Assembly (NCBI RefSeq): GCF_029168945.1 | Contig: NC_083606.1 | Location: forward strand, 18,812,041-18,876,040 | Direction of reading: 5' to 3' | DNA from: Cannabis sativa | Lineage: Eukaryota > Streptophyta > Magnoliopsida > Rosales > Cannabaceae | DNA length: 64,000 nucleotides | Shown here: piece after piece, positions 22,279-34,640 of the stretch | Numbering within the stretch: the first letter of the stretch is position 1 | Layout of the letters: every line of letters begins with the position of its first letter | Notes under the pieces: model-generated | Told to the model about the DNA's origin: nothing | What the model saw: only the letters and a program-made list of their open reading frames with translations | The model's database searches: none | Position numbers and translations under genes: made by a program

Positions 22279-23139
22279 ATGCATTTAATGGCTATTGCTC
22301 TTGTTTCTCATTCAGCTTTAAGCATTCCAAGAACCTCTGCCATGTTGACACTGAATGGAACCAACCATAAACAGTGGGTAGAATCTTTCATGTTGAATTT
22401 GACTCTTATGAGAGTGGATTTGGCCTTGAGAATGGATGCACCGCCTAAACATGCTGATGATGCCACTGAAAAGGATAAGAAATCCTATGAGGATTGGGAG
22501 CATTCCAATCGCTGTTGTTTGATGCTTATGAAGTATCACATGGATGAATCCATTCGTGATAGTATTTCTCAGATTGAAAATGCAAAGGATTTTCTTGCTG
22601 CCATTAAGGAAAAGTACAAGAAATTCTCAAAGAATGAGAAAAATGAGTGCTTAACATTGTTCCATCACACTAATTATGCTGATATGGGTGATATTAGAGG
22701 TCACATCGACAAGCTCATGGATTGTAACCAAAAGCTCAAGGGCATGGGATTGGATCTTGGTGAGGATCACATGGTGTGGTTTGTGATGGAAACCATTCCT
22801 TCTCAATTTGATTCGATCAGATCAAGCTACAATGCTCAAAAGGAGCAATGGACCATTGAGGAGATGACTGCTATTCTTGCCAAAGAAGAAGAGGACATGA
22901 AAAAGGGGAGAGCAAGAAGTATCTCCATGGTGACCAATCTAAGCAATTCTCATAAGAGAAAGTTCACTCCCAACAACTCTAATGACCAAAGGTTTCATAA
23001 GAAGAAAGCCACCAATCCAAAGGGAAATGGACAGGCAAGATCTTCTTCAACTGGTCATAAGAATGAGTTTTTTGCAACTTTTGTCAATACTTCGGGCATA
23101 AGAAAGCTGATTGCCAAAGTTCACTCCCAACAACTCTAG
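22279..23139 (+). pseudogene. Copia-2 gag
   Basis: 286 codons starting about 75 bp after Copia-2 sequence resumes. The gag fold is shown by MLTLNGTNHKQWVES, DWEHSNRCCLMLMKYHMDE, KDFLAAIKEKYKKFSKNEKNE and SQFDSIRSSYNAQKEQW. A zinc-knuckle remnant in another frame (near 23080-23110, reading C-Q-Y-F-G-H-K-K-A-D-C) lacks the second Cys. About 45 bp around CACTCCCAACAACTCTA is duplicated (22964-23006 and 23120-23162) on either side of the knuckle. The in-frame start could also be the ATG at 22288. Confidence 0.85.
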
Positions 23140-24536
23140 TGACCAAAGGTTTCATAAGAAGAAAGGTAATTGTCTTGTGATGGTTTGTTTGGAATCCAAT
23201 ATTATTGATGTGCCCTTAAACAATTGGTGGTTAGATACTGGTGCTACAATTCATGTTACGAATTCTTTGCAAGCAGTGACAAGTCGAAGAAGACCGAGTA
23301 GGTTGGAGGAGTATGTGTACATGGGAGACGATACTAAAGTCAGAGTTGAATTTTTTGGGACTGTTAATCTGAAGTTGAATACTGGGCATTTTTTGGAGTT
23401 GCATGATGTTGCTTATTTACCCTCTATTAGGAGGAATTTGATCTATGTATCTATTTTAGATAGACTAGATTATAGTCTTCATTTTGGAACTGAAAAACTG
23501 ACTTTGTATCATGACTCTATGTTGATTGGTAATAGAACTTCGTGTAGAAACTTATATAAGCTTGATTTACTTGATGTTGCTCTTATTACTTCTCCCTCTT
23601 TTCCTTCTTCTTCTTCTCTTAATGTTGTTGTTGGTTCTAAACGTGCAAGATCAGATATGAAATCTTCCATGCTTTGGCACAAACGTTTAGGCCATATTTC
23701 TAAAGATAGAATGGAGAGATTGGTGAAAGATGGTGCGCTACAGGATCTTGACTTCTCTGATTTCACTGCCTGTGTTGATTGTATAAAAGGAAAGTTGACT
23801 GCCAAGGTTAGAAAGAGTAAGTCAGACAGATGCGCAGATGTGTTAAAGCTTATTCATACTGATATTTGTGGGCCTTTTGTTCCACCTGCTATGGGTGGTA
23901 CTTTATCACCTTCATCGATGATTTTTCCCGATATGGCCATGATGAGCTCATTCGTGAAAAATCTGAATCTTTAGATGCTTTCAAGATTTTCAAGACGGAT
24001 GTTGAGCTTCAAAAGGGATAGAAGATTAAAGCTGTCAATTCTGATAGAGGTGGGGAGTATTATGGGCGTTATGATGAAACTGGAAGGAACCCCAGGCCTT
24101 TTGCCAAATACTTGCTGGAATGTTGTATTGATGCAAGATATACAATGCCATGGACACCCCAGCAAAATGTAATTGCTGAAAGAAGGAATCACACACTTCT
24201 TGACATGGTACGTTTGTATGTTGATTCATGCTAGCTTGTCAGAATTTTTATGGGGTGAGGCATTAAGGACTGCTGCTTATATCTTGAATCAAGTGCCTAG
24301 CAAGTCTGTCCCAAAGACACCATACAAGTTGTGGTCAGGAAAGAAATCGAGTTTGCGTCATTTTCATGTTTAGGGATGTAAAGCTGTAGTAAGGCCCTAT
24401 AACCCACAATCTAAGAAGCTTGATCCGAAGACTATCAGTGGCTATTTTATAGGCTACACTATTGGTTCGAGAGGTTTTAGGTTCTATTGTCCTTCTCACA
24501 CCACCAGGGTGATAAAATCAGATAGAGCTATCTATT
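23111..24536 (+). pseudogene. Copia-2 protease and integrase
   Basis: The open frame 23111-23974 has the protease core WWLDTGATIHVT, the GAG-pre-integrase motif SSMLWHKRLGHISKDRM with CVDCIKGK, and the start of the integrase core HTDICGPF. It then breaks. The rest of the core, with [24 protein letters not shown] and [18 protein letters not shown], is spread over two other frames up to about 24373, followed by a GYFIGYTIGSRGF segment to about 24536. At least four frame breaks are visible. Confidence 0.85.
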
Positions 24537-26398
24537 TTGAAGATGAATTTGGTTCAAGTCAAGGGTCAAGAGAAATTGTATTCAGGGAAGAATATTTATG
24601 TCCCTGTACCTGTTGCTTCCGCTTATGCTCCTACTAATGATCATGTGATTGAACAAATTCCAACAGGAGCTCATGATGAATCTCAGAATCATATGCAAGA
24701 TGAAGATCATGATATTGAGGGTGGTGAAGTTGTGTTGAGAAGATCAGAAAGAGCTCGCAAGCCTGCTATTCATGATGACTACCTTGTCTATTTGCAAGAA
24801 CATGATTATGATGTGGGAGACGCTTCCGAACCAGTTACTTATCAAGAAGCCATGAGGAGTCCTCAATCTAAGTTATGGTTGAATGCAATGATAGATGAGT
24901 CAAGTTCCATGTCGCAAAATAAAGTATGGAATTTAGCTGTCCTACCGAAAGGTTACAGACCCATTGGGTGCAAATGGGTTTACAAGATCAAACATGACTC
25001 AAGTGGGCAAATAGTTAGGTATAAGGCTAGACTTGTTGCTAAAGGGTATAGCCAGAGAGAAGGTATTGATTTCAAAGAAACATTCTCACCTGTCTCTACC
25101 AAAGATTCTTTGCGAATCATCATGGCCATGGTTGCTCACTTTGATTTGGAACTTGAACAAATGGATTTGAAAACTGTCTTTCTAAATGGAGATCTATATG
25201 AAGATGTCTACATGACTCAACCTGTTGGTTTTGAGAAGCCTGGCAAGGAACATATGGTTTGCAAGCTCAATAAGTCTATTTATGGACTTAAACAAGCATC
25301 AAGACAGTGGTATCTCAAGTTTGATGCAGTTGTCACTGCAAATAGTTTCATGGAGAATAAAGTTGATTAATGTATATATATGAGGAAGGTCAGTGGGAGC
25401 AACTTCAACTTCCTGGTGCTGTATGTTGATGATATTTTGCTTGCTTCTAATGATAAAAATATGTTGTCTGAGACAAAGCAATTGTTATCTGACCATTTTG
25501 ATATGAAAGACCTTGGTGAGGATTCATACGTACTTGGGATACAGATCCTTCGGGATAGAACTAAAGGTATTCTTTGGTTGTCTCAAAGTACTTACATTGA
25601 TCGAATTTTGAAAAGATTCAATATGCATGCTTGTTCACTTGGAAATGCACCAATAGTAAAAGGTAACAAATTCTCAAAGGGCCAATGTCCACAAAATGAT
25701 AAAGAGAGAGATGAAATGAAATTAGTCCTTATGCGTCACTTGTGGGTAGCCTGATGTACACTTAAGTATGCACACACCCTGATATCGCTTTTGTTGTTGG
25801 CGTGTTGGGTAGATACTTTAGTGATCCTGGACTTAGCTATTGGAAAGCGGCTAAGAAGGTCATGCGGTATCTTCAGGGTACCAAGGATCATATGTTGACT
25901 TATCGGCGAGCTAATACTCTTGATATAGTTGGTTTTAGTGACGCCTATTATGTAGGATGCGTGGATGATAAGAAATCCAAATCAGTCTACATTTTCATGA
26001 TTGCTTGGGGAGCTATTTCGTGGAAAAGTGTCAAACAGACACTCACAACATCCTCAATAATGGAGGCAGAGTATATGGCATGTTATGAGGCTACATGTCA
26101 AGCAATATGGCTGCAGAATTTCATTTCAGCATTGGGTGTTATGGACTCTATCTCGAGGCCGTTGAAATTGTATTGCGATAATTCCACAGTAGTAGCTTTC
26201 TTTAAAAATGTTAAAAGTACTTTCCACTCTAAACACATTGACATAAAGTACTATTTTATTAAAGAAAAAGTTACAGAGTCTTTTATTTCCATTGAACACA
26301 CACCTAGCACTGGCATGTTAGCAGACCCACTAACGAAAGGCTTACCCATATGTGTATTTTTGGAGCATGTTGCTCGAATGGGATTGTTAAGAGCCTAG
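24537..26398 (+). pseudogene. Copia-2 reverse transcriptase and RNase H
   Basis: Three successive frames. 24537-25370 has EAMRSPQSKLWLNAM, IGCKWVYKIKHD, ARLVAKGYSQREGIDF and the first catalytic region (EQMDLKTVFLNGDLYEDVY, where Thr replaces the usual Ala). 25380-25754 has LYVDDILLAS. 25802-26398 has RNase H with FSDAYYVGC, MEAEYMA, YCDNSTVVAF and the LADPLTKGLP tail. Stops at about 25370 and 25754 separate the parts. The end, 26398, is followed by about 400 bp of untranslated sequence before the LTR. Confidence 0.88.
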
Positions 26399-26797
26399 CT
26401 TGTTGAGCTCAGTAGAAGTTTTATTATTATGTATCGAACATGCTAATATCTTGTATGGAATGCTTATAACTTGTATTTTGAACATGCATAATGATATTTT
26501 AGTCTTCTAGTTATTGTTGTCATATGTATGCATGTATGTGTTGTTTACTGAAGTGACATGTACAAAAAGAGATGAATGCGCATAGTCTCAATTTTGTTGT
26601 ACCTCATGCATGTTTGGTTTTTTTTTTTGAACAACTCATGCATGTTTGGTTTGATTGTTAATGGATAAATGTCTTCAAGGTCAATTCATACATAATATAT
26701 GTATCATGTCGATATGACATTATGCATGTCTGAATTGGTTACCTTATGTGTGATAGACAATGTTATGGTAGTTGATTATATTGTCCAAGTTGAAGAA
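26399..26797 (+). other. Copia-2 3' untranslated region
   Basis: No frame. It contains a short duplication of CTCATGCATGTTTGGTTT (about 26605 and 26636) and ends in a weak purine tract (GTTGAAGAA) before the LTR. Confidence 0.6.
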
Positions 26798-27783
26798 TGT
26801 TATAATTAATATTGTGGACTAATATAATTATAAGCTTAATACCATAAACACAATCATTAATTATGTGCCCAATATTTGTTCACTACCATAATGGGATGGT
26901 TAATAATTATATATTATGTTAGTGACACATGAGAGCATCCTTTAAAACTATAATTGGCCCATTAAATTATAGTATACCATTATTGAACCACTTAAGCCAA
27001 ATTAGTATATAACCCCTTAGGGTTATAAGGGTATGAGATATATATATATATACATATATATATGGTGCACTCTTAATGGGTATTACCCATGAATGAGTAA
27101 AATTAGAAATTTTTTAGTTTTTATGCTTAATTTTTCTATCTAATTAAAAAAATCTCTCATTTTTATATCATATGGGCTGAGATTGTTCCATCGGTAAAAA
27201 AAAAAATTTTAAAAAGTTTTTTAGCAAGAAAAATAAGAACAGAAAAAGTTGAGTTTGAGTTAAATATTTTTGTGTGAACATATTTTTGATATAGTGTAAA
27301 AATAGATATTTTTTGATATATATTTTTTAATTAAGTAGTTAAATTAAGCATAGAAATTTAAATTTGTCATTTCATTATTCGTTATTAGATCAAAATTCGA
27401 TAATTTGATATTTTTAAAATTAATATTTACAGTTAAATTTGTTTAGTAACCATTCATGGGTAATACCCATTAAGAAGTGTTCTATATTTATGTATATGTC
27501 TTAAGTGAAGAGGTTTTAGGGGTTAATGGTAATGAGTGAAAGAGGGGATAACTCCACATAGTGTTCTCTCTAATATCACTTTGAGTTTGTATTTGTCCTC
27601 ATATTGAAGATTCTTGGATGCTCTAATATGGATCACATTGATGGATCATCAATGGGAGGTATGTATGTTTATCTTTGTTTTGTGATGCTCTAAATAAAAT
27701 ATAGATCTTGGTTAATAATTATGAGTAATGATAATTAGTATTTAATGTGTATTTGGATAGTTCATAATCAAGAAAATTTAACA
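26798..27783 (+). repeat. Copia-2 3' LTR with MITE insertion
   Basis: TGTTA...TAACA ends; homologous to 5292-5796 except for the inserted 412-bp MITE and an about 30-bp segment around CCCCTTAGGGTTATAAGGG that is absent from the left copy. Confidence 0.87.
27068..27479. mobile_element. MITE in the Copia-2 right LTR
   Basis: Terminal inverted repeats of about 28 bp: CACTCTTAATGGGTATTACC at the left and its complement, reading TAATACCCATTAAGAAGTG, at the right. The inner part of the repeat is itself palindromic around AATGGGTA/TACCCATT. The interior is AT-rich and non-coding. The left LTR of the same element shows the region without the insertion. A target duplication is hard to define in the flanking TATATA tract, so I cannot assign a superfamily. 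Confidence 0.8.
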
Positions 27784-29084
27784 TATTCTTCATCCTTCAA
27801 ACTCTAATCTCTCTCTCAATTTTCTGCAACTTGCAACCATTTTCAAAAAAAAAAAAAAAATTTCTAGAATTGATCTTGGTTTTGTGTCATTCAAATTGTC
27901 CCCGATTTTCAGTAAAAATTATGTCTTCATTTTCTTCTTCAAGCAAATCATTACCTAGTAAAAAAATGATGAAGTTCAAGATTAGAGTAATAATCTTATT
28001 TGTGAGCAAGTGGCGATTATACACACATCTTGAACTAAAGACTATCAAGGTTGAAAGTTTTATCGATGTTCTAAATAGAGGTGGATATTGGTCGGTTTGG
28101 TCAGGTTATAATGTATTTTTACCAATTTAATATAAATGTCGGCTGCAAATATTTAATTGTAGCCCGTTCAATAAAAAATAAAAAAAAGTGTAACTTGCTC
28201 ATTGATTTTTGTCAATTTAGTCGGGTTAACCTGTTTAAACCAATTTTTATTTTTTATTTTTTTTATTGTTAGTTTTTTGTATTTAAATAATTAATTCAAA
28301 AAAAATAAACTTATAATATATGCCTTTCAAGATTAAAACGGTTATAATTTAAATTAATCTTAAAAATCAAATATAAATTGAATAAACATTAAAGTATTAA
28401 ACAATATTTTTTATTTTTAAAAAAAATACAGTCATAGGTAAATTCTAAATTTTAACTTTTATATTTTAATATAATCAAAATTATCAATTATAAATTCTAA
28501 ATTTCAAATTAAACACTATAAAATTTAAACTTTAAATGTAAAATAGTTTAACTGTTAAACGTAATTATATATTATATTATAGATAATTTTAGTAAAAAAT
28601 ATGTAAATTAGTTTATTCGGTTTATTCGGGTTATTTGGGTGGAATAGAATAATATGCAACCCGTCCAATATATTTATTGGGCGGTTTAAATTTTTCGTAA
28701 AGTTATTCGAGTTGTGTTTTTTGTTTGGTTTGGTTTGGGCAATTTATTTGAGTTTGGCGGTTTGTAAATTTTTTTGAACAACCCTTCCTAGATACAAGGT
28801 AATCAATTATTATTATTATTTTTTTTTAAGAAATAGTTCTGAATTTGTTTCAATTAGAATTTGTAACTTTTACTTCATTTTAGATTTTTTGTTGTTTTTA
28901 TTTTAAATGTATGTTGAAAAATGTTGTGACTTTCTCATTTGGGTAGACGCTGTTTCTTAACAAGGATTCAATTAAAATTTAGGTGGTTTAGTTATAAAAT
29001 TAGAAGAACTTGATGATGATGTTAGATAGTTGTACAAGATTTTTCATAAAAAATATAAAGATATTATAAATATGGAATAATTAC
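27784..29084. other. AT-rich region with possible non-autonomous DNA element
   Basis: No convincing gene. Segments at about 28081-28130 and 28610-28790 carry the GGTTTGGTTTGGG / GGGTTATTTGGG style text often seen in degraded hAT-like non-autonomous elements, but I cannot define clean inverted repeats or a target duplication. A 99-codon frame at 27831 starts in poly(A)-rich DNA and is probably chance. Confidence 0.3.
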
Positions 29085-29405
29085 ATAAGGCACCATTTTT
29101 TGTAAAATATTTACATTTTTACGTTCAAAGAATATTTTTTTACATTTTTACGGTTTTCCAAAAAATAACACGAAAACAACATAAAATCAACAAGAAAACA
29201 ACATAAAAGTAACATGAAAATAACAACAAAAAAACAACAAAAAATAACATACATATAACAAAAAATTAACAAAATTTCAACATAAAAAGACCGTATTTTA
29301 TGTAAATAAAATAAAAAAAATCAAAAAAAATGTTTAAAATTCCGTGAAACCGTATTTTTGTTGTTTTTTTTTTGTTGTTTTTGTGCATTTGTGAAATTAA
29401 CCCTA
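29085..29405. repeat. dispersed AT-rich repeat, copy 1
   Basis: Shares an extended resemblance with 61120-61385, including GTAAAATATTTACA, a run of AACAACATAA-type words, ATATAACAAAAAATTAACAA and CCGTATTTT. It is non-coding and its class is unknown. Confidence 0.6.
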
Positions 29406-29540
29406 TAAATATTTTAAGTAGTATGAAACTTGTAAAATTTGAGTCTTCTAATTTGTTTTTTTTTTTTTGTATGTCATTGTTTAACTTATCACAAAGAAAT
29501 AACAATTATGGTTAAGCTTGTAAGTTATTTTTGGATGTAA

Positions 29541-29783
29541 TTTTTTTTTTTTGACGCGGTGATCAAAATCACACATGATTAACGATGCAGCAATCCACAA
29601 TCGGCAGTGGTTCCTCCTCGAACCAGGATAGCTCATTGTCTAACCGAAGGGCATGCTTTGTCAAACCATGAGCTGCAAAAATCTTATTGCGAGCAACATA
29701 GGACAAAACTGCCCCCGAAAATTTAGACAATAAAGCTATAACATCCACAAATAGCACCCCCAGCTCATTAAAATTTACCATTC
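29541..29783 (-). pseudogene. 5'-truncated LINE, RNase H C-terminus
   Basis: The minus-strand frame 29569-29781 shows the end of a LINE-type RNase H: VLSYVARNKIFAAHGLTKHALRL with the terminal acidic-tryptophan segment ELSWFEEEP. It is followed, still on the minus strand, by a stop, about 15 bp and an A tail (T run 29541-29552 on the plus strand). The short length and terminal A tail fit a dead-on-arrival LINE copy. Confidence 0.8.
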
Positions 29784-29980
29784 CTTTGTTAATAGTTGTA
29801 TTAAAATAAAGAAATGCCTACAACCACAAAAACTAATATAAAAATGAGAAAAACACAAAATTGAAAATGATAAAAAAAAAATAATTTTATTTAAAAATAA
29901 ACTTATCTTTGACGACTTGGAGACCAACTAATTCTCAGTCCAAAAAATTCGTCCCTGTCAAAATATAACAAGTACATTTT

Positions 29981-30233
29981 TGTTATAAAATAATATAAAA
30001 TAATATAAAGTAGATGAGAAGAAAGAAGAAGAAGATGAAGAGAGAAAGAGAAAGTGAATGAGAATTTCTGAGTTGTTTATTCCAATGGGGTGAACCCCTA
30101 TTTATACAAATACAAGAGTGAGATATTAAGAAACTAAGAAAAAGAGAAACTAAGGAAAAGATGAATGTTGATTACAATTCATGGTAATAAATAAAAGATT
30201 TGGACATCCACATAATTATTAATATTTATAACA
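29981..30233 (-). repeat. Copia-4 3' LTR
   Basis: 253 bp; carries an extra ATAATATAAA unit near its left end relative to the other copy. On the minus strand a TATA-like GTATAAATA lies near 30099-30108. Confidence 0.92.
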
Positions 30234-30344
30234 CTCCCCCTTGGATGTCCATAATATAACTGCCTTATTAAAAATCTTGCTGAAAACTTGATCAAAGGAA
30301 AAAGAGTATAGTGTAAACTAACTCCCCCTCATTTAGGCATTTGT

Positions 30345-30620
30345 GGAGATCTTCTAATCGACGAATTTCGATCTTGTCTGCCGTCTTCTCAAATGTTGAT
30401 GTTGGTAATAACTTTGTGAATAAGTTTGTAAGATTACACTTGATTGAATATGTTGAACACCAATATGCATTTTCTTGAAGCGTATAAAGAAGAATTTCGT
30501 GAAATGTGTTCTAACTCTATCTCCTTCAATGTACATCCTTTTAGTTGAACGATGCAAGCAGTATTATCCATAGAGAATTGCTTGGGTTGATACTTCTTTA
30601 TTGAGTGCAATCCATATGTT
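30345..30620 (-). pseudogene. Copia-4 RNase H tail relic
   Basis: Read in more than one minus-strand frame, this gives remnants of the copia RNase H end: DNTACIVQLKG, then a KEIE/GDR-H-FTKFFF segment, IQSS and a RRRQ-type end. It stands about 110 bp from the purine tract, where the polyprotein end is expected. At least two frameshifts are present. Confidence 0.65.
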
Positions 30621-33600
30621 TCTCGAATATGCTATGCCAATGATCTCACTCACACACATTCCCTACTTGCTTCATAAAATGCAAGTATGTTAACATGATT
30701 TATAGTCGCCTCGTTAAAAACCTTGCCAGAAAAACCCAGTGGGACAAAATCTGAGCTAGGGAAAAGAGTATAATGTATATTTCATATTCATAATTATTTG
30801 CAAGTTGCCTCGTTAAAAACCTTGCCAGGAAAACCTATTGGGACAAAACCTGAACTAAGGGAAAAAGAGTGCAACATGAATATGTCTCCCCCTCATGCAC
30901 ATATGATCCATAATTCTTTTGGTGATAATATATCTCATAAGATTATTCTCATTCACTTTTAAAATATCACCATATATAATCTTTGATCATATATTTTCTA
31001 TAACTCTTCCAGAGTATGCATGGACTTCTAAATTATAGATGAGGGGTTCGTGGAACATTAGTCTTTATCCAACTAATTGTATCATTCATGTGTGTACACA
31101 ACTTTGTTCATACGAAAATTTAAAATTTCAAGTAGATATGAACATAACACATTAATGGTACTACAAATTTTCATTTGTGACAATGATGGTACTCCAAGAC
31201 CATATATTTATTCCATCTTGTTTTATGATCTTAATTTCCATATCAAATGATCATATATCTATAATTCTTGATACATATGAAGTACTTCAGGACTTCAATA
31301 CTAATGAACAAACTTTATACATTAATATTTCTCGAAATACAAAAGAAATAAAAGTTTGTTCTTCAATTAATCAAAAACTCTTCAAGAGCCTATCACAACA
31401 TATAATTTACGTATTTATACTGCATAGACAACCATACGTATTTTTCAAACAATAATTTACTTACATGTCTTTATTTCATACAAAGATCTTTGTCATATAG
31501 TGCGCGCGACTTAGAATTTATATCACTTAAGACATGTATTAAATTCTTCTAGAATTTTTAGATAAGGCTTATTTCAAATTCTCACTATATTAGGAGCTCC
31601 AAATAAATAATCTTTTGTTGCAACATTTATGTGACGCTTATAAATCCTCATAAAATATATTCCAGGCTATAATCAAATCATGATTATATTTTCTCAATAT
31701 TTAAGCCTTACTTCAATCAATCTCATGTCTATGCAAACTTTGTACAATAATTCATTACGTACAAATACATATATGCAAATTTCTCATTAGAAATATTTAT
31801 TTGCACACCCTACAGGTCTTACTTCACTTTATGTGAGTAAATTTGCCTGGATTGCGTCATAATATTTTGGCCAAAAATCAAAATGTAAGTCGATGATTCT
31901 CGACAAATCTAATACCATGATCCTTGCTATCTCATGTTAGTTTATTGCATATGCAAACATTCAATATTTATTGTCCACAAAAATTTCAATAAATGATAAT
32001 TTCCTCCCATATTGACATAACTTATAGAGATCTCTTTAAATTACATATTTTTCAAATATGTTTATCATTTATAGGTACCTATATAGAATCACTTCAGGGA
32101 TTCAATTATGATCAAATGTATTATGTCTAACTTCTCTTGGGAGTCTTTTCGAGTACCGTTTTCATCACGGTTATCATTTTAATACTTTATAACATTAAGG
32201 TATCTCCATGAGTACCTCTAGATTTAACAACTTCAGGGCAAATTAAATGAACATTTATTAATAATTTCTACATTGTTCATTTACGCTTCAGGCGTTTTCA
32301 ACTCATTCTATCTCAACTTTGAATAATATTGATTTGCAGTTGGTATATATCATTTTGAACTATATTGTTCTTATATACTTTGTGCAATGATCATTTTTCA
32401 AAAATTATCATCGATCCCAACTGCTTCTCTCCCCCTGATCGAGAGAATTTTTAAAAATTGTGATATCTAATAATATTAATACACCTGTAGGGATTTCAAT
32501 ATATCACAATGAATCAATATTTGTTTAAACTCATATATACTATATGACATTGAACTTTAGGTTCAATAAACTTTAGTTTCAAGTTCAATCCTTATGAACT
32601 TAATTCATTTCTAAGAATGAGTCATACGTGTATAATTAGAAATACATAAATTTACACATTTTGTAAATGCATGATTATATATAATCTTATCACATCGATA
32701 AGAAACTATGCAATAAAAATCTAACAATAGCTCAAGATTGTTAAGGAAATATAATTTAAATATTTTCTATGTGCAAATATATGCACATTCTTCTTTTGAG
32801 CCTTATAAATTAACAATGAGAAGAATCTTCTGGTTCTTCAACAAAATTTAGTCAAATTCTTTGACAATTTATTGCATATGATTGATCATGTCAAAATAAT
32901 TCAATTCATGAACTTCAGGTTCACTATAATTTGTATTTCAATGAAACTTTCAAAATGTAATATAAATTCATTACAACATAATCATTACAAGTTTCATTTT
33001 ATATACACGAATAATATAATTATATTATTCTCCAAAACATATACACTCTTCAGGAGTCACTATTATGTTTATCAAACTTTATATTTCTTCAGGAATCACT
33101 ATCATCAATTCAATGATGTGTATAATTTAAAAGATACATGACAACTTCATCATGTTATTGTAATGGTCAAATAGATATAACCATAATATATCATTCATTT
33201 TTCCTGGTATCTTTTTAACAAGTCGTCTAATTTATTAATAGACTATTCATCAGTCTAATTATCATGACTTGATATATTATATATTTAAATGTACAACAAG
33301 TACATATAATAAGTTATTTATTATCACTTTCATAACTAGATAAAAGTTACACATCTAGGTACATACAAAGACATTTTACTACTCAAAGTAGCAATTGTAT
33401 GTAAGACTTCTTCAGGAAGCTTTTCAACTAATCATTTTGTGATTCTTTATCACTTTGAGCTTTTCAACTAATCATTTTGTGATTCTTTATCACTTTGATT
33501 ATATTGGATCACTAACAAATATTAGTAAATTATATATCCACTTTTGGGAATATGCAAACTGAATTATATGGTAACTATATATTTACAAATCATGTACCAA

Positions 33601-34640
33601 CAATAGTTTGAAACTATTGATTTCAAGAAATAATAAAATATGTATATATTAATTTGCTTCTGGCATTACCAATATATGTGAAATCTACATTCTTTGAAAT
33701 AGAATTTCATGCCTATTCATTCTCTTTAGGTAATGATATTTAAATATTCTAAATGTACAATAAGTTTGTACAATTCACATTCTATTAAATAATCAAGTAT
33801 ACTTTTATCTTGATTATAAGTGTGTCCGTACTACAAGTACGCGACCACTATTATTCAATTCCACACATGATATATAGATTTCATGCACTTTGATTGTGTG
33901 TGGTATCTCATCTTTTGGTTGTTTCTACTTTTTTCTGGAAATATTTGAGTAGTAAATAATATCATTGATTATTTAAAATCATTACATTCACTTCGGGGAA
34001 TGACGTTGAACAAGTAGAACATTATTATAAATTTCTTAAAAATTTATTACTTGTTCATCCATAAAAATATAAGAAATTATTCAACAATTTCTTTTACGAT
34101 ATTTCAAAGAATATATGAATGCAACTTTTGCATAGTCTCCAAGATGTATGCAAAATTTAATCTTTAATATATGTCAGATTCAATAATTTCCAACATTGCA
34201 AGTAATAACAATGTATAATAACATGACTAATACGAGGAATCTTTAAAAGTAATTGACTTCAATTCGTATCATTCTCTGCAGGGAATGATGAACAATAAAT
34301 ACATGCCTCATGTATTTAAATAACATTAGTCATGCTCATTGTTATTCTTATACTTTGATGTTTCAATGCAATTTTCTTAATATTTTTTTTGGATATTCAA
34401 CACCCACTATAAAATTGCATCAATAATAATCATTTTTAATGATTCTTTAGTTGTATTCACATAAATACAATCATTTTTTTTTGACAAATATAAAACATTT
34501 ACTTCTGGAAATGTTTGTCAAAATCTATATCGATATTAGATTACTTTTCATTGTCCTCAAAGAATACAAGAACATATATATAAATATGTATTCATCTCTT
34601 TCATTATATATCCACCAACTATATAATGAATATTACGTTT
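30621..34640 (-). other. Copia-4 AT-rich non-coding interior
   Basis: No credible gene in 4 kb. The text CTTCAGG or ACTTCAGG recurs about every few hundred bases (for example near 31287, 32236, 33050, 33086, 33411), as do words around TATATGCA. Near 30705-30850 a pair of about 50-bp segments with CCTCGTTAAAAACCTTGCCA is repeated. A 42-bp tandem duplication lies at about 33418-33501. The pattern suggests a decayed, once-repetitive filler. Confidence 0.6.

Larger units (their letters stand above)
5292..27783 (+). mobile_element. Copia-2: old Ty1/copia element interrupted by a nested stack
   Basis: Homologous LTRs lie at about 5292-5796 and 26798-27783. The right LTR has TGTTA...TAACA ends; in the left LTR both ends are mutated. 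Flanking pentamers are TAGTC and TATTC, a one-mismatch target duplication. TGGTATCAGAGC at 5799-5810 is the primer-binding site. The internal leader 5797-6219 is cut by Copia-3A and resumes at 22200, after which gag, protease, integrase, RT and RNase H follow in order to 26398. Without the 16-kb insert the element would be about 6.5 kb. LTR divergence and many frame breaks show that it is the oldest layer here. Confidence 0.9.
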
